Positions 1-9,483 are shown, counted from the first letter of the stretch. The stretch is 11,848 bases of DNA from UBA4664 sp038244585 (GCA_038244585.1 JBBRTI010000020.1:1-11848), one strand, 5' to 3'. The notes: generated by a model not told the origin, from the sequence alone. Translations and numbers: made by a program.

Positions 1-467
1 CCGGACTTATCGGTGACGGATTTAGTGAGTGAGCCGTCCGTTTTGAGGTCGGTTTGGGCCAGGCCGAGGACGATACCGGTTTCCGTCGCCTTCATACCAA
101 CGCCCTCAAGCGGCGAGGCGGCTATATGATCCCCTGCCTTAACAATGCCATTGATGTCGCTGACAAAGACCGGTGCCTCGCCGCTCTCGGCAACCTGGGT
201 CTTGGCACCGGGCACGTTGAACTGCAGGGTCGCACTAGCATCCGGCACCACGACTCCTACCAGTTTGACCACATTGTCCGGCGTCGCGGCTACCACACTG
301 CCTTGCTGGGGCACGTCCAGGCTGACCATCGTTCCGACTGCCAGTGATCCGACGGTACTATAGGCGCGTGAAGTCGCCGCCGCGACCACCGCACTAACCG
401 ACCCGGCCAGAATGACCGCGGCAATCGTCAGGGAAATTAGATAAGGCAAGCGTAGCATTTTAAGCAT
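1..467 (-). CDS. Membrane-anchored or secreted conserved protein, 3' end cut by window edge
   Basis: The frame opens at an ATG at 467 and stays open to the window edge, giving 155 codons with no stop. A second ATG at 458 is possible. A weak purine run (AAAGAAG) precedes the first ATG. Residues 7-31 (PYLISLTIAAVILAGSVSAVV) are hydrophobic and look like a signal peptide or N-terminal anchor. The rest is Val/Ala/Gly-rich and beta-like, with SDING at 103-107 and SPLEGVGMKAT at 118-128. This GD-x-I-x-x-SP-x-x-GVGMKAT pattern recalls beta-rich extracellular proteins of Saccharibacteria, some with resemblance to endosialidase/Peptidase_G2-like segments. That is memory, not a search. It lies 66 nt downstream of murJ on the same strand and is probably the last known gene of the tilS-ftsH-murJ operon. 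No function is claimed. Confidence 0.7.
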   Translation of the reverse strand, partial: MLKMLRLPYLISLTIAAVILAGSVSAVVAAATSRAYSTVGSLAVGTMVSLDVPQQGSVVAATPDNVVKLVGVVVPDASATLQFNVPGAKTQVAESGEAPVFVSDINGIVKAGDHIAASPLEGVGMKATETGIVLGLAQTDLKTDGSLTKSVTDKS

Positions 468-533
468 TAGCTTCTTTATCGTACCTGCACGCCACTCAAG
501 AGTAAATGTTTCGACGACGGCCACTCGCAAGCA

Positions 534-2123
534 TTATGTCAGGTTCGCCGAACGTATCATGATATCCCGTACCCGCCCGACGAAGAACTTGGCTTCCTTA
601 AGGCGTAACACGTAACACGGAATCAAATAGGCCACGAGACCTATAACCAGCAGCAAAGCGAACTTGGGCGCCAGAGTCAAGAACCCGCGGTCAACGGCGT
701 AGAGCGGCACTAGGAAATTGAGTGCCAGATAGGTTACGCCTGCCATAATCCCGCCGGCCATGACCATCGGCGCGAAGCCACGCAGAATTTCGCGTTCGCC
801 AAAGTTGCCCTGGCGCCACCGTAGGATAATCAGCAACAGGACCGTCTCTAGCAGGGCCACGAAACTGGCTGCCATGGCCAGGCCCGCGACGCCGTAGAGA
901 CGCGACAGCCAAAAACTCAAGGCGATGTTGATGGGGATACTGGCCAGACTGACGTACAGCGGTGTGCGCATATCCTGCATGGCAAAATACATGCGCGATA
1001 CCAGCTGGAAGAGGCCGGCAAAGATGATTGTGCCGGCGAACCAGCCCAGGGTGTTGGCGGTATCCGCGTCGCCGAAGCTGTAGAGCAACCGCACGATATA
1101 GCCGCGAGTCACAACGGCGAAGACGGCGGCCGGAATGGCCAAAAACAGGATGAGGCGGGCGGCCCGGACGTAGCCTTCGATTAGTTCCTGCCGCGCACCT
1201 TTAGCGGCCCGGGCGGCCAGCCGCGGGAAGACCGCCGTGGTGATGCTCGAGGAAATGAGCACCAGCGGCACGTTCTTGAGGTTATTGGCCAGGGTAAAGG
1301 CCACGATGGAACCTGGGGCCAGCGTCGAGGCAATAATGGTTTCAAACAGGTAGTTGATCTGGTCGATGCCCTGGTCGATGCTGCGCGGCGCCATGAGCTT
1401 GAGCGTCTGCACGGTTCCTTTTAGTTTGAGGCCGAGCTCCGGCTTGAATTTGAAGCCCAGTCCGTAGAGGCCGGCCCACTGCAGGGTTGCCTGCAAGACC
1501 ACGCCGAGGATGACGCCGTAGGCTACGCCGTAAATGCCGAAGCGGTGCGCCAGCAGCACGATGCCCGCGATGATGCCCAGGTTATAAAGCACCCCCGACA
1601 GCGCAAAGATAGTAAAGCGGTTGAACGACTGCTGGATGCCGCCCAGTACGCTCGAAATAGCAAAGAAGATCGGCGTGATGAGCATGATGCGCGTCAGTTC
1701 GACGGTTAGCTTGTGGCGCTGCGGATCAAAGCCGGGAGTAATCAGCGTGGTCAGCGGATCCGCGAAGATCGCCATCACGATTCCCCCCGCGACAGTTGCC
1801 AGCACCAGGATTGTCAGCAGTGAGCTGGCAATCCGCCAGGCCTCGTCGCGCTTGTCCTTATGCAGGTACTCCGTGAATACTGGGATGAACGCCACGGCAA
1901 AGGCTCCGCTCACCAACAGCGTAAACAGGAGCTCGGGCAGGCGGAAGGCCGCGCTATAAGAGTCGAGGATTGCTCCCTTGCCGAAGGTGGTAATCAGCAG
2001 ACGGTCACGAAACAAACCGATGAGCCGGCTGAGCAGATACGCCATCGAAATGACGGTCGCCGCCGACCCTACGGTCTGCTGCGCATTGGTGCGAGTGAGC
2101 AGATTACGGGCGCGTTCTACCAT
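534..2123 (-). CDS. murJ: Lipid II flippase MurJ (MviN family)
   Basis: The 529-residue product is an integral membrane protein of the MOP exporter superfamily, which moves lipid-linked peptidoglycan precursor across the cytoplasmic membrane. Length and the run of roughly 13-14 hydrophobic segments fit the family. The N-terminal signature is clear: SRLIGLFRD (32-40), D54, then RLPELLFTLLVSGAFAVAFIP (61-81). A second conserved block lies near 245-301 (APRSIDQGIDQINYLF through FPRL). By eye, R33, R39 and D54 align with E. coli R18, R24 and D39. The arginine pair after LPN in E. coli is F67/T68 here, and the arginine of the E. coli ADRL segment is N281 in ANNL. These may be lineage variants. The start lies 18 nt after the ftsH stop, in the same frame, with no evident Shine-Dalgarno sequence, so translation probably follows that of ftsH. 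Function is known from the family; the residue alignment is inferred. Confidence 0.95.
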   Translation of the reverse strand: MVERARNLLTRTNAQQTVGSAATVISMAYLLSRLIGLFRDRLLITTFGKGAILDSYSAAFRLPELLFTLLVSGAFAVAFIPVFTEYLHKDKRDEAWRIASSLLTILVLATVAGGIVMAIFADPLTTLITPGFDPQRHKLTVELTRIMLITPIFFAISSVLGGIQQSFNRFTIFALSGVLYNLGIIAGIVLLAHRFGIYGVAYGVILGVVLQATLQWAGLYGLGFKFKPELGLKLKGTVQTLKLMAPRSIDQGIDQINYLFETIIASTLAPGSIVAFTLANNLKNVPLVLISSSITTAVFPRLAARAAKGARQELIEGYVRAARLILFLAIPAAVFAVVTRGYIVRLLYSFGDADTANTLGWFAGTIIFAGLFQLVSRMYFAMQDMRTPLYVSLASIPINIALSFWLSRLYGVAGLAMAASFVALLETVLLLIILRWRQGNFGEREILRGFAPMVMAGGIMAGVTYLALNFLVPLYAVDRGFLTLAPKFALLLVIGLVAYLIPCYVLRLKEAKFFVGRVRDIMIRSANLT

Positions 2124-2141
2124 GTACGGGTGTTTTTCATA

Positions 2142-4043
<1,902 letters not shown>

Positions 4044-4050
4044 AAATTTA

Positions 4051-4053
4051 CCT
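4051..4053 (-). promoter_or_regulatory. Ribosome binding site of ftsH
   Basis: On the minus strand the sequence GCAGGTAAATTT precedes the ATG, giving an AGG core with 7 nt spacing. It supports the start at 4043 and shows that Shine-Dalgarno initiation is used in this genome. Confidence 0.6.
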
Positions 4054-4090
4054 GCTTTCGTTCATACCAGAAATACCAACTTAGTATACG

Positions 4091-5014
4091 CTATTTGTCG
4101 CCTTTTCGGGCACTGGCAAGGTTACGAAGTGATACTACGTCCCGGCCGATCGTCAAACGCATCCCCTGCCTTACAGGACGGGACTTGCCTGTCCGGGCGG
4201 TTCGGGCAAACAGAGCCAGTTCGCCAACCAGCCGCCGCTCCAGTTCGATGGACGGTTCCAGCCGTTTCGCCTGCCGCACAATCAGCTCCCCGACAGCCTC
4301 CAGCGACAGCTCAGCCAGCAACTGGCGCTCGATGGTCCAGCCGTCGCCGCTGCGGGTCCCGAGCGCGGCGGCAGTTTCCGCCAGGTGGGTTCCTGTTTCT
4401 GCCGTTTCTGAGATTACGTTCAGGTAGTCTTTGCGCCAGGCGTGGTCGGCAAGTGCCAGCAGTTCATGACGGACGAAATTGCGCGGGTTGCCCAGGTCGG
4501 TGTTGGTGGCGTCCTCATGCCACCACACTTGGTGGTGCTTAGCGTAGGCCGCGATCTGAACCCGGCTGACGCCGAGCAGCGGACGGACAATCCCGCCCTT
4601 GCGGAGGGGCGCCAGGCCCTCCCAGCCGGTGCCACGGGCCAGGTTCAGGAGGCTGGTTTCGATGAGGTCGTCCTGATGATGAGCGGTCACCAGATGCGCG
4701 CCCGGCCGTTCCTTCAGGACGCCGCGTAGAAAGGCATGGCGGGCCTGGCGGGCCTGGTCTTCGCCGGCTAGTTTCACTTTGGCCTGGCCGCCGACATAGT
4801 CGGCGCCATAGGCGCGGGCCGCTTCTTCCACAAAGGCCGCGTCCGCCGCCGATTCCGGCCGCATCCCGTGGTCAAAATGCGCTACCGTCAGCTGGTAGCC
4901 GCGTCGGGAGGGAGCCGTCGCCAGGATATCGAGTAGTACCATGGAATCGATACCGCCTGAGACTGCCACTACATAGGCCCCAGCCTGGGGCCAGATTATT
5001 TTTCGTTCTACCAT
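4091..5014 (-). CDS. tilS: tRNA(Ile2)-lysidine synthetase TilS
   Basis: TilS attaches lysine to C34 of tRNA-Ile2 (anticodon CAU), using ATP. This changes the charging from Met to Ile and the decoding from AUG to AUA. The N-terminal PP-loop motif SGGIDS is at 19-24. Family blocks follow: HFDHGMRPES (46-55), HHQDDLIET (112-120), RPLLGVSR (144-151) and DATNTDLGNPRNFVRHEL (168-185). At 307 aa it is shorter than E. coli TilS (about 430 aa). The region after about 190 is reduced, although a compact tail near 275-297 (GKSRPVRQGMRLTI) recalls the family's C-terminal domain. The ATG at 5014 has AGGG just upstream. It is the first gene of the operon with ftsH and murJ. A tRNA fitting its substrate is encoded at 9574-9650. 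Confidence 0.96.
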   Translation of the reverse strand: MVERKIIWPQAGAYVVAVSGGIDSMVLLDILATAPSRRGYQLTVAHFDHGMRPESAADAAFVEEAARAYGADYVGGQAKVKLAGEDQARQARHAFLRGVLKERPGAHLVTAHHQDDLIETSLLNLARGTGWEGLAPLRKGGIVRPLLGVSRVQIAAYAKHHQVWWHEDATNTDLGNPRNFVRHELLALADHAWRKDYLNVISETAETGTHLAETAAALGTRSGDGWTIERQLLAELSLEAVGELIVRQAKRLEPSIELERRLVGELALFARTARTGKSRPVRQGMRLTIGRDVVSLRNLASARKGDK

Positions 5015-5023
5015 ATGACCCTG

Positions 5024-5029
5024 ATTTTA
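5024..5029 (-). promoter_or_regulatory. Candidate -10 box for the tilS-ftsH-murJ operon
   Basis: TAAAAT (5 of 6 to consensus) on the minus strand lies only 9 nt before the tilS ATG. The expected start of transcription is near 5017, giving almost no leader. No convincing -35 hexamer was found at 16-18 nt spacing. This is a prediction from sequence only. Confidence 0.35.
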
Positions 5030-5060
5030 CTAGCTTAACGCGTCCCGGTCGAATTGCCCC

Positions 5061-5089
5061 TTGAACGGCGCAGGCATGTGGGTAAAGAT
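5061..5089 (+). promoter_or_regulatory. Candidate promoter of the M13 peptidase gene
   Basis: TTGAAC (5061-5066, 4 of 6 to TTGACA) is followed after 16-17 nt by TAAAGAT (5083-5089), a weak -10. Transcription would begin near 5095, about 20 nt before the ATG at 5115. If correct, the TTG at 5061 belongs to the -35 box and is not a start codon. Confidence 0.3.
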
Positions 5090-5114
5090 ATTCACAGCAA
5101 CAGGAGCCCACCCC

Positions 5115-7046
5115 ATGCCTATTTCCGATGACCTAACCCCCACATTCAAACCAGGTGACGATTTCTACGACTACGTGAACCAGGCTTGGTGCGAACAGCA
5201 TCCAATCCCCGGCGACAAGGCCCGCGTCACGGCTTTTTCGGTCCTGGCCGACGAGAACGTCGAGCGCCTGCACGTTATACTGGAAGCGCCTGCAGCGACG
5301 GATGAGCCCTATGACATCCAGCTGCTACGGCAATTTTATGCCGCGGCCATGGATGAGGCCGCTATAGAGTCCGCCGGACTTGAGGCGCTCAAGCCCTATC
5401 TTGAGAAGGTAGAGGCCTTATCCGGCGCCGACGGTATCAAGCAGCTACTACAAGACTGGCACGCCTTGGGCATGGGCCTGATCTGGGCGGCCAGCGTTGA
5501 ACCGGATGACAAAAACTCCAGCCGCTACGTCCTGCGGCTCCATCAGTCAGGCCTCGGGCTCCCGGACCGCGACTATTACACCGAGGGCGGTGAACGTTTC
5601 GAGACCATCCGCGCCCAATACCGTGAGTTTTTGGTCAGTTTCTTCGAGCTGCGGGGTTCCGGGGACGCCGGCGCCGCCGCGGACGACGTCTTGGCCATCG
5701 AATCCAAGCTGGCTGAAGCTTCGGCGACCGCCGTCGAGCAGCGGGACGTGGACGGGATGTACAACCACTACGGCCGGCCGGTGTTAGCTGCGGAATTTTC
5801 CGGACTCGATTGGAACGGCTATCTGAAGGCTTTGAACCTGAGCGGTTTAGATGGCCTGATTGTCTCGCAGCCCAAATTTATCCGTGAGGCGCTCCGCCTC
5901 TTGGGCAGCGAGCCGCTTGACCGATGGCGCAACTACCTCCGCTTCCACCTGGTGCGTCCCCTCATGTCCAAACTGCCCAAAGCTTATGACGAGCTGAACT
6001 TCTCATTTTATGGCCGTGTCCTTTCGGGCGCCGAGACGCAGGAGCCGCGCTTCCGCCGCATCATCGGACTGGCCGAGAATGTATTGCCCGAACCCATCGG
6101 ACGGTTATTTGTGGAACACCACTTTGACGAGGCGGCCAAACGGACGATTGCTAATCTGGTCGATGATGTCCAAGCAGCCCTCCGTGCTCGCATCGGCAAT
6201 CTAGATTGGATGACGGAGGCCACCAAGCGCCAGGCTCTCGACAAGCTCGACACCTTCCTGCCACTGCTCGGCTACCCCGAAGACTGGCGTGATTATTCTG
6301 AGCTGAAACTACCAGGCGGCCATACCGCCAACTTCCTGGCAGCGGCCGCCCACGAATGGCGCTACGATACCGGCCGTATTAACGACCCCGTCGACCGCCG
6401 TCAGTGGCTGATGTCCCCTGCCACAGTCAACGCCTACTACTGGCCCAACACCAACGGCATTACCTTTCCGGCCGGCATCCTCCAACCGCCGTACTTCGAC
6501 GCTAACGGTGACGTGGCATCAAACTACGGCGCCATCGGTGTGGTCATCGGACACGAAATCACCCACGGCTTCGACGACAAAGGTTCCAAGTTCGACAAGG
6601 CCGGCGATCTCAAATCCTGGTGGAGCGACGAAGACCGGGCCGCCTTTGACAGCCGCACGGCCAAACTCAAGCAGCAGTATGACGGTTACGAGCTGGGCGG
6701 AACGCATGTCAACGGCGAGCTGACGCTCGGCGAAAACACCGCCGACCTGGGCGGCGTCCTCATCGCCTACGACGCCCTGCAGCGTCATCTGGAGGCGACC
6801 GGCTCCCGGGACGACATCGACGGCCTCTCCCCCGAGCAGCGCTTCTTCATCTCCTACGCCCGGGTGTGGCGCGGCAACGTCCGGCCGGAGCTGGAGCAGA
6901 ACTTTCTAGTAATCGACCCGCACGCTCCCGGCCGCTTCCGGGTAAACGGCGTGCTGCCCAACGTCGACGCCTTCTATGAGGCATTCATAGTCGTCCGGTA
7001 CGACAAGCTGTTCCTGGCACCCGAGAGCCGCGTGCGAATTTGGTAA
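5115..7046 (+). CDS. pepO: M13-family (neprilysin/PepO-type) zinc metallopeptidase
   Basis: This encodes a complete M13 endopeptidase of 643 residues from the ATG at 5115. That start is chosen because CAGGAG lies 8 nt upstream and the family N-terminus begins at once with PGDDFYDYVNQAW (14-26). Upstream in-frame TTG (5061) and ATG (5076) lack such support. Catalytic features are the substrate-binding NAYY (439-442), zinc site HEITH (H480, E481, H484) and ENTAD with third ligand E540 and D544. The canonical tail ends in RVRIW. There is no signal peptide or N-terminal membrane helix, unlike mammalian neprilysin, so a cytoplasmic role in oligopeptide breakdown, as for lactococcal PepO, is inferred. 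It is transcribed alone, divergent from tilS. It ends 14 nt from the 3' end of a convergent tRNA gene, with no terminator of its own visible. Confidence 0.96.
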   Translation: MPISDDLTPTFKPGDDFYDYVNQAWCEQHPIPGDKARVTAFSVLADENVERLHVILEAPAATDEPYDIQLLRQFYAAAMDEAAIESAGLEALKPYLEKVEALSGADGIKQLLQDWHALGMGLIWAASVEPDDKNSSRYVLRLHQSGLGLPDRDYYTEGGERFETIRAQYREFLVSFFELRGSGDAGAAADDVLAIESKLAEASATAVEQRDVDGMYNHYGRPVLAAEFSGLDWNGYLKALNLSGLDGLIVSQPKFIREALRLLGSEPLDRWRNYLRFHLVRPLMSKLPKAYDELNFSFYGRVLSGAETQEPRFRRIIGLAENVLPEPIGRLFVEHHFDEAAKRTIANLVDDVQAALRARIGNLDWMTEATKRQALDKLDTFLPLLGYPEDWRDYSELKLPGGHTANFLAAAAHEWRYDTGRINDPVDRRQWLMSPATVNAYYWPNTNGITFPAGILQPPYFDANGDVASNYGAIGVVIGHEITHGFDDKGSKFDKAGDLKSWWSDEDRAAFDSRTAKLKQQYDGYELGGTHVNGELTLGENTADLGGVLIAYDALQRHLEATGSRDDIDGLSPEQRFFISYARVWRGNVRPELEQNFLVIDPHAPGRFRVNGVLPNVDAFYEAFIVVRYDKLFLAPESRVRIW

Positions 7047-7051
7047 AAAAA
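7045..7051 (-). terminator. U-tract downstream of tRNA-Met
   Basis: Reading the minus strand, a run of seven T begins 8 nt past the encoded CCA of tRNA-Met and overlaps the pepO stop codon on the other strand. There is no dedicated GC-rich hairpin; only the tRNA T-arm and acceptor helix precede it. It may help end tRNA transcription. Weak call. Confidence 0.3.
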
Positions 7052-7059
7052 TAATTCCA

Positions 7060-7134
7060 TGGTGGCTACGGCTAGATTTGAACTAGCGACCAAGAGCTTA
7101 TGAGTCTCCTGCTCTACCACTGAGCTACGCAGCC
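7060..7134 (-). tRNA. tRNA-Met (CAT), elongator
   Basis: It folds as a standard cloverleaf of 75 nt with encoded CCA. The acceptor GGCTGCG pairs with CGTAGCC (one G-U), with discriminator A. D-stem is GCTC/GAGC and T-stem GCTAG/CTAGC. The anticodon loop CTCATAA has anticodon CAT. The acceptor closely matches elongator tRNA-Met of E. coli (GGCTACG). It carries U4-A69 rather than the C4-G69/C5-G68 pairs linked to TilS recognition. It is not the initiator, since G1-C72 is paired. The pair closing the anticodon stem is A31 against G39, a mismatch. The anticodon arm and variable loop (TGGTC) otherwise resemble tRNA-Ile2, so the Met assignment rests mainly on the acceptor stem. Confidence 0.9.
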
Positions 7135-7161
7135 ATGGCATACATTACTGTAATCTATCCT

Positions 7162-7190
7162 ATTTTATGGGAGATTGCGATGATAGTCGA
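7162..7190 (-). promoter_or_regulatory. Promoter of tRNA-Met
   Basis: On the minus strand TCGACT (7185-7190, 4 of 6) is followed after 17 nt by TAAAAT (7162-7167, 5 of 6). The predicted transcription start near 7155 gives a leader of about 20 nt. It lies after the terminator-like hairpin of the fMet gene, consistent with separate transcription. Confidence 0.5.
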
Positions 7191-7208
7191 CACCTGCGCG
7201 CTAACCGA

Positions 7209-7228
7209 AAGCGCCCCGAGGGGCGCTT
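7209..7228 (-). terminator. Hairpin terminator after tRNA-fMet
   Basis: AAGCGCCCC and GGGGCGCTT form a perfect 20-nt inverted repeat. It starts 12 nt past the encoded CCA of tRNA-fMet. On the minus strand the hairpin ends in CTTTCGGTT, a weak T-tract. On the plus strand it is followed by TAGTGATG, so the minus-strand role is more likely. It separates the two tRNA transcription units. Confidence 0.6.
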
Positions 7229-7240
7229 AGTGATGATTCC

Positions 7241-7315
<75 letters not shown>

Positions 7316-7334
7316 ACGTGACGAACCAGTGGTA

Positions 7335-7364
7335 AATATACCAGCTTTTACCCCTCAGGGTCAA
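7335..7364 (-). promoter_or_regulatory. Strong promoter of tRNA-fMet
   Basis: TTGACC (7359-7364, 5 of 6) and TATATT (7335-7340, 5 of 6) are separated by 18 nt on the minus strand. The predicted start is near 7328, about 13 nt before the tRNA. The -35 hexamer contains the TGA stop codon of the upstream ftsB-like gene. Confidence 0.75.
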
Positions 7365-7744
7365 CCTTTACCGCCCAGAAAATCGAGCCACTGACCGAAA
7401 TTGGACGTTGCCGCGGCCGGTTTGGCCAAAGACGAGGGCGACCGGACGCCGCTTTGATGCGGACTGGGCAAAATCAGGACATCCTCGCCGGGCAGCTGTA
7501 GGCCGAGCTTGGCGCGGGCCTCCCTATCCTTGAAAGAGTCTGTCTTGTAATAGGAGATGTTGTATTTGAGCTGCTCCTGCTGGGCCTTAAGCAAACTTAT
7601 CTCGCCGCGCAGCGTCTCGATCTGGCGATTGAGGACGTAGTTGTGGTAGATGGTCTGCGACAGCACCGCCGCCAAATAGATGGCAATAATGATGCCGACC
7701 AAGTTAAAGATGTCGATTGGCGTCACGCGAGGCGGTTTTACCAT
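7361..7744 (-). CDS. FtsB/DivIC-like septum formation initiator protein
   Basis: The 127-residue bitopic membrane protein has a short cytoplasmic N-terminus, one membrane helix at about 11-33 (IFNLVGIIIAIYLAAVL), and an extracytoplasmic coiled coil at about 36-66. It then carries the family signature YYKTDSFKDREARAKLGL (65-82) followed by PGEDVL. FtsB/DivIC binds FtsL and FtsQ/DivIB to activate septal peptidoglycan synthesis, so a division role is inferred from the family. The tail from about 92 is Ser/Pro/Ala-rich and ends WLDFLGGKG. The start overlaps the upstream DUF2207 gene by 7 nt and is preceded by GGAGG at 6 nt spacing, so the two are translationally coupled. The stop is TGA. Confidence 0.87.
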   Translation of the reverse strand: MVKPPRVTPIDIFNLVGIIIAIYLAAVLSQTIYHNYVLNRQIETLRGEISLLKAQQEQLKYNISYYKTDSFKDREARAKLGLQLPGEDVLILPSPHQSGVRSPSSLAKPAAATSNFGQWLDFLGGKG

Positions 7745-9477
7745 GAGCCGCCTCCCCCGCCACCGAAGCCGCCGCCACTGAATCCGCCGCCAGCTCCGCC
7801 CGATGACGAAACGGGCGTAAAGTTACTGGCCACGCCGCTCGAGAAGTCAGAACCAAGGCTAGAGGCCAGATAAACCGCACTGAACGTCGCCGGATCATAA
7901 CCGCCGTACCACCCGCTGGCAGGCGCGACATCGATGCCTTCGAACTGTTTGGCCCAGGCCTTTTCCACGCCCAAAGCAATGGCAAACGGCAGCAGCTTGT
8001 TGAACCGTTCCGGCGTTTTTTCGGGAGCGTCGCTAAAGTCCAAGCGCGCCTTTTCCGCCACGCTCAAATATTCCTTGAACCCGCGGACCTTGGCCCACTC
8101 GTCGGCCCCGGCGGGGGTCATACCACTGGGGCGACGGCATAGGTAAACGACAACTCCGGACAACAGTAGCGACACCGCAACGACCGGCCCGATGATTAAC
8201 AAATTTCCACGCCAGAAAAAAACTACGACAAATTGAATCAGACCAAAGAAGTTGGTTGCCAGTAACAGACTCGGCAGACCCCAGCGCCACACACTTGGGC
8301 GCCTGAAATACCAGCCGCGGCCTTTCATGCGGTCGCCCACATCGTTTTTGACGTCGGTAACGGTTGCGGCCATGGCCGTCCGGTCGATGTCTTTAAGCAC
8401 CACCGAATCGCTGCCGCCAAACAGCGCGTCAATCAACTTTTGCTCATATGGCTCCAAGGAATCTGCGCTCGATAATTTGTGAAACGTGTAGTCGGCCGCA
8501 TGGAACAGATCCTTCTTATGTGTTTGCTCGATACGTAAATGGCCGCGTACCGCCAAATCAATCAGTGTGGCCGTGATTTCCGGCATGCCCGATTTGTTGT
8601 CGGTGAGCAGCCCGAGCTCGGCTGGCTTGAGACCGTCGGGCGCTTCATATTCAGCCACGATAGTCCGAGACGTCCGCAGCCTCCATTCGGCCAACGCAGA
8701 TACGATCAGCTGTACCAGCGCAACCAATATTCCAACATTTGCCAAACTAACCAGCAGACCCACAAATGGACTGGGCTTGGGGGGAACATAGGCCGTCAGA
8801 TAACCCGTGATTGCGCCGGTCGGCAATTCGGCAACAATGCCGAGGCCTTGGGCAGGTGCCAGTACCGCGGCCGTGGCAACTGTTATCAAGTTGCCTTGAA
8901 TCTGCACTAAGCATTGGTTCTCCTTGGAGCCGGCCAGACCAGTGTAGCAAGCCGAATCCAGCACTGCCACGCTAGACGGCAGCGTCAACGTCAGCGATGC
9001 CCGCTCAATCGGCACGTTCCATCCATTACCGGTAACATTGAACCTGAACTCGTCACGATCTTCCCATGGTTGCATGATTGGGCTCAGTACATAATGGATG
9101 CGATATACATGGCTGCCTGTCAGCGTCCTGGCCGCATCCCCTAGTTTGAGCGACAATATACCGTCCCTGGAGGTCTGTCCCACGGTGGCTGGATTGCCGT
9201 CCTGGCTGGCACCTCTAAATGACACTGTCGGCCGGTACTCCGTGCCTCTGTCGTCGGTGTATTTTAAAGGTATATCGCGATAAATACCGTGGCGGGGAGT
9301 GGCACCGAAGTCGTAAGTTATTATTTCAGTCACATCCAGAGAAGAATCGGCGCTAAGCCGGGCCACCGTGGCAAAGTTTGTAATACGCTCGTCTGATTGA
9401 GCTCGCGCAGTACCAACGGGTGCCACGGCAACAATCGCAACCGCGGCCAGTGCTAGAAGCAGATGACGCATTTTCAT
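7738..9477 (-). CDS. DUF2207-family membrane protein with Gly-rich tail
   Basis: The 579-residue protein has a signal peptide (1-26, cleavage likely after ARA). An extracytoplasmic beta-rich domain at about 30-225 has the family pattern (ITYDFGATPRHGIYRDIPL at 53-71). A membrane helix follows at about 238-262, then a soluble segment containing PAELGLLTD and DLAVRGHL (about 285-314), two further helices at about 399-421 and 425-447, and a cytoplasmic domain with KVRGFKEYL (463-471). It ends in a Gly/Ser tail (560-578) finishing SW. This order is typical of DUF2207 (E. coli YciQ-like) proteins, whose function is unknown. It is first in a two-gene operon with the FtsB-like gene, so a cell-envelope or division link is possible but unproven. 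The start at 9477 lacks a Shine-Dalgarno sequence; a second ATG lies two codons on. Confidence 0.88.
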   Translation of the reverse strand: MKMRHLLLALAAVAIVAVAPVGTARAQSDERITNFATVARLSADSSLDVTEIITYDFGATPRHGIYRDIPLKYTDDRGTEYRPTVSFRGASQDGNPATVGQTSRDGILSLKLGDAARTLTGSHVYRIHYVLSPIMQPWEDRDEFRFNVTGNGWNVPIERASLTLTLPSSVAVLDSACYTGLAGSKENQCLVQIQGNLITVATAAVLAPAQGLGIVAELPTGAITGYLTAYVPPKPSPFVGLLVSLANVGILVALVQLIVSALAEWRLRTSRTIVAEYEAPDGLKPAELGLLTDNKSGMPEITATLIDLAVRGHLRIEQTHKKDLFHAADYTFHKLSSADSLEPYEQKLIDALFGGSDSVVLKDIDRTAMAATVTDVKNDVGDRMKGRGWYFRRPSVWRWGLPSLLLATNFFGLIQFVVVFFWRGNLLIIGPVVAVSLLLSGVVVYLCRRPSGMTPAGADEWAKVRGFKEYLSVAEKARLDFSDAPEKTPERFNKLLPFAIALGVEKAWAKQFEGIDVAPASGWYGGYDPATFSAVYLASSLGSDFSSGVASNFTPVSSSGGAGGGFSGGGFGGGGGGSW

Positions 9478-9483
9478 AGCTTA

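Noticed and set aside
5061..5114. Earlier TTG (5061) or ATG (5076) start for the M13 peptidase
   Set aside because: The ATG at 5115 has CAGGAG upstream and sits at the family N-terminus. The TTG looks like part of a -35 box.
7361..7363. UGA recoded as glycine, as in some CPR phyla
   Set aside because: Reading on from this TGA runs through further stops toward the tRNA gene and extends no conserved domain. The FtsB-like protein is already complete.
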